From NCBI RefSeq assembly GCF_900102075.1, contig NZ_FNAV01000002.1:1-64000 (forward strand): a DNA stretch of 64,000 nt, given 5' to 3'. The position numbers and the translations under genes were made by a program. This document shows positions 63,958-64,000 of this stretch, in pieces. This DNA comes from Salipiger thiooxidans (GTDB lineage Bacteria > Pseudomonadota > Alphaproteobacteria > Rhodobacterales > Rhodobacteraceae). Numbering within the stretch: position 1 is the stretch's first letter; each line of letters opens with the position of its first letter. The notes under the pieces were generated by a model, which worked only from the letters and a program-made list of their open reading frames with translations, had not been told where the DNA came from and made no database searches.

Positions 63958-64000
63958 TCAGGCCTCCTGCTTGCGCAGGGCAAGCGACGAGATCAGCAGG
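63958..64000 (-). CDS. C-terminal end of a gene cut by the window edge, probably the partner ABC-2 permease or ATPase
   Basis: Only 13 codons are visible, LLISSLALRKQEA then TGA, 3 bases before the start of the ABC-2 permease. The hydrophobic end with a basic tail is typical of a membrane protein C-terminus, fitting a second permease of the same exporter. Confidence 0.5.
   Translation of the reverse strand, partial: LLISSLALRKQEA

Overview
The window is high-GC chromosomal DNA from an alphaproteobacterium, most likely a Rhodobacteraceae (roseobacter-type) species. The clues are ctrA beside a DUF1153/sciP gene, cobS and cobT cobaltochelatase genes, a fabF-mltG pair, a complex-I-assembly-like phytoene synthase homologue, and a codon usage dominated by GC-ending codons. 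The family placement is inference from gene content; no species call is possible.

Positions 1 to about 14,720 are the right-hand part of an integrated lambda-like prophage that continues beyond the left edge. Its immunity region lies at 7.1-9.3 kb: a CI/LexA-type repressor (+), a Cro-like gene (-), and copies of a GGGGTATTGATACCCC-type operator at two control regions. The leftward early operon (7314 to 3438, minus strand) runs through a cII-position HTH gene, a terminator, a DnaA-domain-IV-like protein, a replication initiator with four iterons inside its own gene, and a NusG-family protein in the position lambda gives to Q. A minus-strand promoter and terminator leader (about 2006-2178) then precedes HNH, small terminase and large terminase genes. 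An AT-richer two-gene PIN-domain module (2496-3278) and an orphan HsdR-N-type nuclease gene (8117-9184) look like accessory cargo. The rightward early operon (9345 to 14646) is a chain of small overlapping genes ending in a tyrosine integrase.

The prophage end lies inside ctrA. The ctrA reading frame is intact through residue 179 (…EMFLNHLY) and then ends after five phage-encoded residues, removing the DNA-recognition helix and wing. sciP, encoding the CtrA-inhibitor homologue, follows undamaged. If no intact ctrA exists elsewhere, lysogeny has disarmed this cell's CtrA regulon, which in this family includes gene transfer agent and motility genes.

From 15.3 kb on the DNA is ordinary chromosome: mnmA; a polyamine/opine-type ABC transporter (17.1-21.8 kb); an SMR pump; typA; an esterase-AlkA pair and an MFS transporter; a squalene/phytoene-synthase homologue, an amber-interrupted methyltransferase, cimA and cysS; a frameshifted DUF1697 gene; fabF-mltG; and a peptide/amino-acid utilisation block (37.2-49.3 kb) with M20 hydrolases, an FAD oxidoreductase, a class II aldolase and a dipeptide-type ABC transporter. 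It continues with an ECF sigma/anti-sigma pair and lipoprotein, cobS and cobT separated by a racemase-like gene and two small exported proteins, an M24 peptidase, a CHAP lipoprotein, a ClC channel, a D-lactate dehydrogenase and an ABC-2 exporter cut by the right edge. A dispersed repeat (ATCTTGCC…AAACTCC) recurs in gene-end gaps.
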